DNA of 7,352 bases from Deltaproteobacteria bacterium. GTDB lineage: Bacteria; Desulfobacterota; Desulfobacteria; Desulfobacterales; C00003060. Position numbers and translations under genes: made by a program. The DNA is taken from NCBI GenBank assembly GCA_003647435.1, contig QMMV01000096.1:1-7352 (forward strand), given 5' to 3'. Shown here piece by piece: positions 5,182 through 7,352 of the stretch. The stretch's first letter is position 1. Every line of letters begins with the position of its first letter. Below the pieces are notes generated by a model. The model made no database searches. It saw only the letters and a program-made list of their open reading frames with translations, and had not been told where the DNA came from.

Positions 5182-5691
5182 TTATTTGCTGAAAATGCCG
5201 GGTTTTATCAGGCGGACCGGATCGAGCACTCGGCTTAGTTCCCTTTCCGGTAGCAATTTGTGCTCAAGTGATATCTGACGAATAGTCTTACCAGTAGTAA
5301 AGGCCTCTTTGGCAATATTTGCAGCGGCGTCGTAGCCAATGATCGGTGTAAGGGCGGTAGAAAGTGCCAAGCTCCCTTCGATAAGGGAGCCTGTGCGTTC
5401 TTCATTAGCTTCTATTCCGCTAACGCAACGGTCTACCAGGTTGCGCGAGCTATTAGTTAGCAGCCGAATTGATTCCAGGAGATGATCCGCCATCACTGGC
5501 ATCATAGTGTTGAGCTCAAAATTGCCATGTTGACCTCCTATATTGATGGCTATATCGTGGCCCATAATTGTAGCACATACCATCATTACACTCTCCAGGA
5601 TGATAGGATTCACTTTACCAGGCATAATAGAGCTTCCTGGCTGAAGGATCGGCGAGATAATTTCCCCGAGCCCGCCCCTAGCCCGAGTTTC
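5182..5691 (-). pseudogene. fumC: C-terminal third of class II fumarase, truncated by an insertion sequence
   Basis: The frame from about 5679 to the TAG/TAA region at 5182 encodes RGGLGEIISPILQPGSSIMP, then GKVNPIILESV. This is the fumarase/aspartase superfamily signature (GSSxMPxKxN) with the mobile catalytic-serine loop intact. Next come GGQHGNFELN and the helix HLLESIRLL, then the C-terminal domain with LTPIIGYDAAANIAKEAF and a normal end (LLPERELSRVLDPVRLIKPG). The GNFELN and IGYD forms point to fumarase, not aspartase or argininosuccinate lyase. About the first two thirds of a roughly 460-residue enzyme are missing. Homology stops at RGGLGEI, four codons before an in-frame TAG (5694-5692), exactly where the insertion sequence begins. 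The ATG at 5625 lies within the signature (SSI-MPGK) and is not a real start. There are no internal stops, so the break is recent. The other half should lie beyond the element. Fumarase converts fumarate and malate. Confidence 0.85.
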
Positions 5692-7352
5692 CTAGTTAGC
5701 AAAACATATTCCTATTTTGGTTGATGTTTCAATATGTTATATGATGCGTAATCTTACCCTAAAATACCATTTTCTTCTTTCTTGAGCATCAAAATCGACA
5801 TCAATTGTTGTTGAACTTCGGAGATTTTAGTTAATACGGCCTCCTTTCGTTCTGTCTTCTGAAGACGCTTGCGGGGATAGATATTTACAACTTCCCTTAT
5901 AGCATCCAATTCCGACAAAACCCGCTTCATTGATAAACGAAGTCCTGCTTTCCTTATCCGCCGGAACATCAAAGCCCTTATCAGAAGAGCAATAGTGCAA
6001 TAAAGTCCATGAACTTTAATTTTTGAATCTGTCCAGTGATACATTGGCCACCAACTCCCTGTATTTCGATCCTTCATTTCTTTAAATACACCTTCAATGA
6101 TAAATTGGCTGCGATACGCTGTTATGATTTTTTCATTGTCCCAATCCTCTCTGCTGGTAATTATAATATTTTTACCAAGATAGGTATTCGATAGTTCGTG
6201 AACAGCATCGGTATCTATCGTATACTCCAGGCGAGGAATGTCATCAGGGACTTGAGTTACAGTCACGGCAATAATCCGCTTCAGATGCTGTCGGCCAAGA
6301 ATACCTTTGCATTGTTTTTCTACAGATTCTAAAGTCGGCCTCTTACCACGTGTAATCACACCGTTAGCACGATCTTCCAGTTTTTGTCTAAGAAACGACA
6401 GCTTTTCAATAGCCTTGCTTATGTCATTCTGTAAGGTAAGCCACTGCGCATTAAAAAGATTTTGGCTATAAGATACTACAAGAATCCTTTCCTTACCATA
6501 GACCTCCTTTTTGACTCGAAAGGCCTTAGTGCCTTCCAGCTCAATCCCGCCTTCGGCAGGACAGGCTTTAAATATAGGATCATTGTTTGGTACCTGTGCC
6601 AAATCTTTGTGCTCATCAAGTTTCACCGATCCCACAAAATTTAGTTTTAGAGAATCAATCAAGCCAAAGTTTTCTTTAGAATTATTCCCTTTGTCAAAGA
6701 TGAGAGTTGTCTGGGGTACAGCGCAATTCTCCCCGGAAAGCTCATTAAGGAACCCATGGAATTTCTTCAACATCAACGGAAACTGCTTGGCGTCATTACG
6801 ATTTCCCTCATAAATATCGTAGAACAACGGGACATGGCTGTCTTCACTACAGAAAAGAGCATAGCTAATCTGCCTCAGATTATTACGTCCTTGTTTATTC
6901 TTTCCACGCTTTGCTATCTCACAACGAATATTAAATGTGTCAATAAAGGTATAAAAGTTTGTGCCATCGTAAGATACAGAAGATAAGTCTATCTTTTCCC
7001 GCTTTGCCACACCTTTTAGAATATTTTCCCAAATGGATGAGGCAGCATCGCTACTAATTTTATCCATATGATCCCAGAAACGTTGCGATGCAAGCGCTGT
7101 CTTCGAGGCATAAGGAAAATGTCGTAGTAGGGCCGTCTGTGAAAACCACTCCCACATTGATCGCTTGCTGTTCGGGAGAATCGCTCTATTAATGGCGGCA
7201 ATGGCCAGATATTCTCCTATACTCAATCCCTGATCACGTTTAGGGCATAGTTTGTCAGTCTCCTCTATCACATTGGCTAAGCAACACTCCTTCCGTAACG
7301 CAATTGGCAACCCCCACTGGAAAATCTCAGCATATAGTGGGGACGGTCCACC
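5680..7352 (-). mobile_element. IS1634/IS4-like insertion sequence, right end outside the window
   Basis: The left boundary is placed at about 5680 because fumarase coding ends there and a different sequence (AGCCCGAGTTTCCTAGTTAG) begins, followed by about 55 AT-rich bases before the transposase stop. That boundary stretch is the candidate terminal inverted repeat. The matching end and the target-site duplication cannot be seen because the element continues past 7352. The element is more AT-rich than the genes around it, consistent with a mobile origin. The single transposase gene reads toward the fumarase fragment. Confidence 0.75.
5754..7352 (-). CDS. DDE transposase, IS1634/IS4-like, 5' end cut by the window edge
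   Basis: The frame is open from the window edge to TAA 5756-5754, 532 codons. A TTG at 7310 could be taken as a start, but the codons before it read GGPSPLYAEIFQWG, which continues the conserved N-terminal helix of this family (xGG..LY....), so the true start is beyond 7352. Further on come PKRDQGLSIGEYLAIAAINR and SQRFWDHMD, both typical. Numbering from the 7310 codon, catalytic acidic residues are D115 (SYDGTNFYTF), D206 (LIFDKGNNS) and E406 in YRSQFIIEGVFKEMK (399-413), with the family HWTDSKIKVHGLYC motif after it (425-438). All three are present, so the enzyme may be active. The coding frame shows no stop or shift. Confidence 0.9.
   Translation of the reverse strand, partial: GGPSPLYAEIFQWGLPIALRKECCLANVIEETDKLCPKRDQGLSIGEYLAIAAINRAILPNSKRSMWEWFSQTALLRHFPYASKTALASQRFWDHMDKISSDAASSIWENILKGVAKREKIDLSSVSYDGTNFYTFIDTFNIRCEIAKRGKNKQGRNNLRQISYALFCSEDSHVPLFYDIYEGNRNDAKQFPLMLKKFHGFLNELSGENCAVPQTTLIFDKGNNSKENFGLIDSLKLNFVGSVKLDEHKDLAQVPNNDPIFKACPAEGGIELEGTKAFRVKKEVYGKERILVVSYSQNLFNAQWLTLQNDISKAIEKLSFLRQKLEDRANGVITRGKRPTLESVEKQCKGILGRQHLKRIIAVTVTQVPDDIPRLEYTIDTDAVHELSNTYLGKNIIITSREDWDNEKIITAYRSQFIIEGVFKEMKDRNTGSWWPMYHWTDSKIKVHGLYCTIALLIRALMFRRIRKAGLRLSMKRVLSELDAIREVVNIYPRKRLQKTERKEAVLTKISEVQQQLMSILMLKKEENGILG

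Noticed and set aside
5182..5625. A short stand-alone gene beginning at ATG 5625
   Set aside because: The ATG is the Met inside the fumarase signature GSSIMPGKVNP, and in-frame homology continues 18 or more codons upstream.
1..7352. CRISPR array, tRNA or rRNA genes
   Set aside because: No regularly spaced direct repeats were seen and no cloverleaf or rRNA-like stretch was recognised on either strand.

Overview
The window reads as a bacterial chromosome segment. The gene types fit an anaerobic Desulfobacterota-type (former Deltaproteobacteria) genome: a cysteine-free DUF59 protein paired with a methyltransferase, a CBS-ACT protein paired with a YccU-like CoA-binding protein, a stand-alone flavin reductase, a Phd-VapC pair, and an IS1634-like element. 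The lineage is an inference from gene content; no marker gene is present.

Left part (1-1684, + strand). A possible gene tail (1-108) is followed by a small four-helix membrane protein of unknown function (176-547). Then come a MIP18/DUF59 protein (701-1000) and a class I SAM methyltransferase (1001-1684). The last two abut exactly (TAA then ATG) and are surely co-transcribed. A sequence resembling a sigma-54 -24/-12 promoter lies in front of them (578-594).

Middle part (1685-2939). A complete Phd-VapC toxin-antitoxin pair sits on the - strand (2450 to 1822) with an ATGA overlap, a good -35/-10 and a palindrome over the -10. Just beyond, on the + strand, lies the decayed 3' end of a second, unrelated VapC/PIN gene (2728-2843), broken by what looks like a 2-base slip in a TCTCTC tract.

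Right part (2940-4941, - strand). In transcription order: a CoA-binding (YccU-like) protein (4941-4522), a CBS-CBS-ACT protein (4525-3881) overlapping it by ATGA, a 179-nt spacer with a hairpin and a palindrome, and an FAD/NAD(P) oxidoreductase of the ferredoxin-reductase superfamily (3701-2940). A plausible reading is a small redox/energy-status module in which nucleotide and CoA sensing sits beside a flavin reductase, but no partner or substrate is visible.

Right edge (4942-7352). A structured 240-nt spacer is followed by the C-terminal third of a class II fumarase (fumC-like, 5182 to about 5680). Its 5' part is replaced at a sharp junction by a transposase-bearing insertion sequence of the IS1634/IS4-like DDE group. 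The transposase frame runs off the right edge, so its apparent start inside the window is artificial. The rest of fumC should lie beyond the element if this is a simple insertion.

I did not find a clearly new defence or biosynthetic system. The most noteworthy points are the cysteine-less DUF59/methyltransferase couple, the CoA-binding/CBS-ACT couple, the IS-broken fumarase, and the decayed PIN gene next to a live Phd-VapC.
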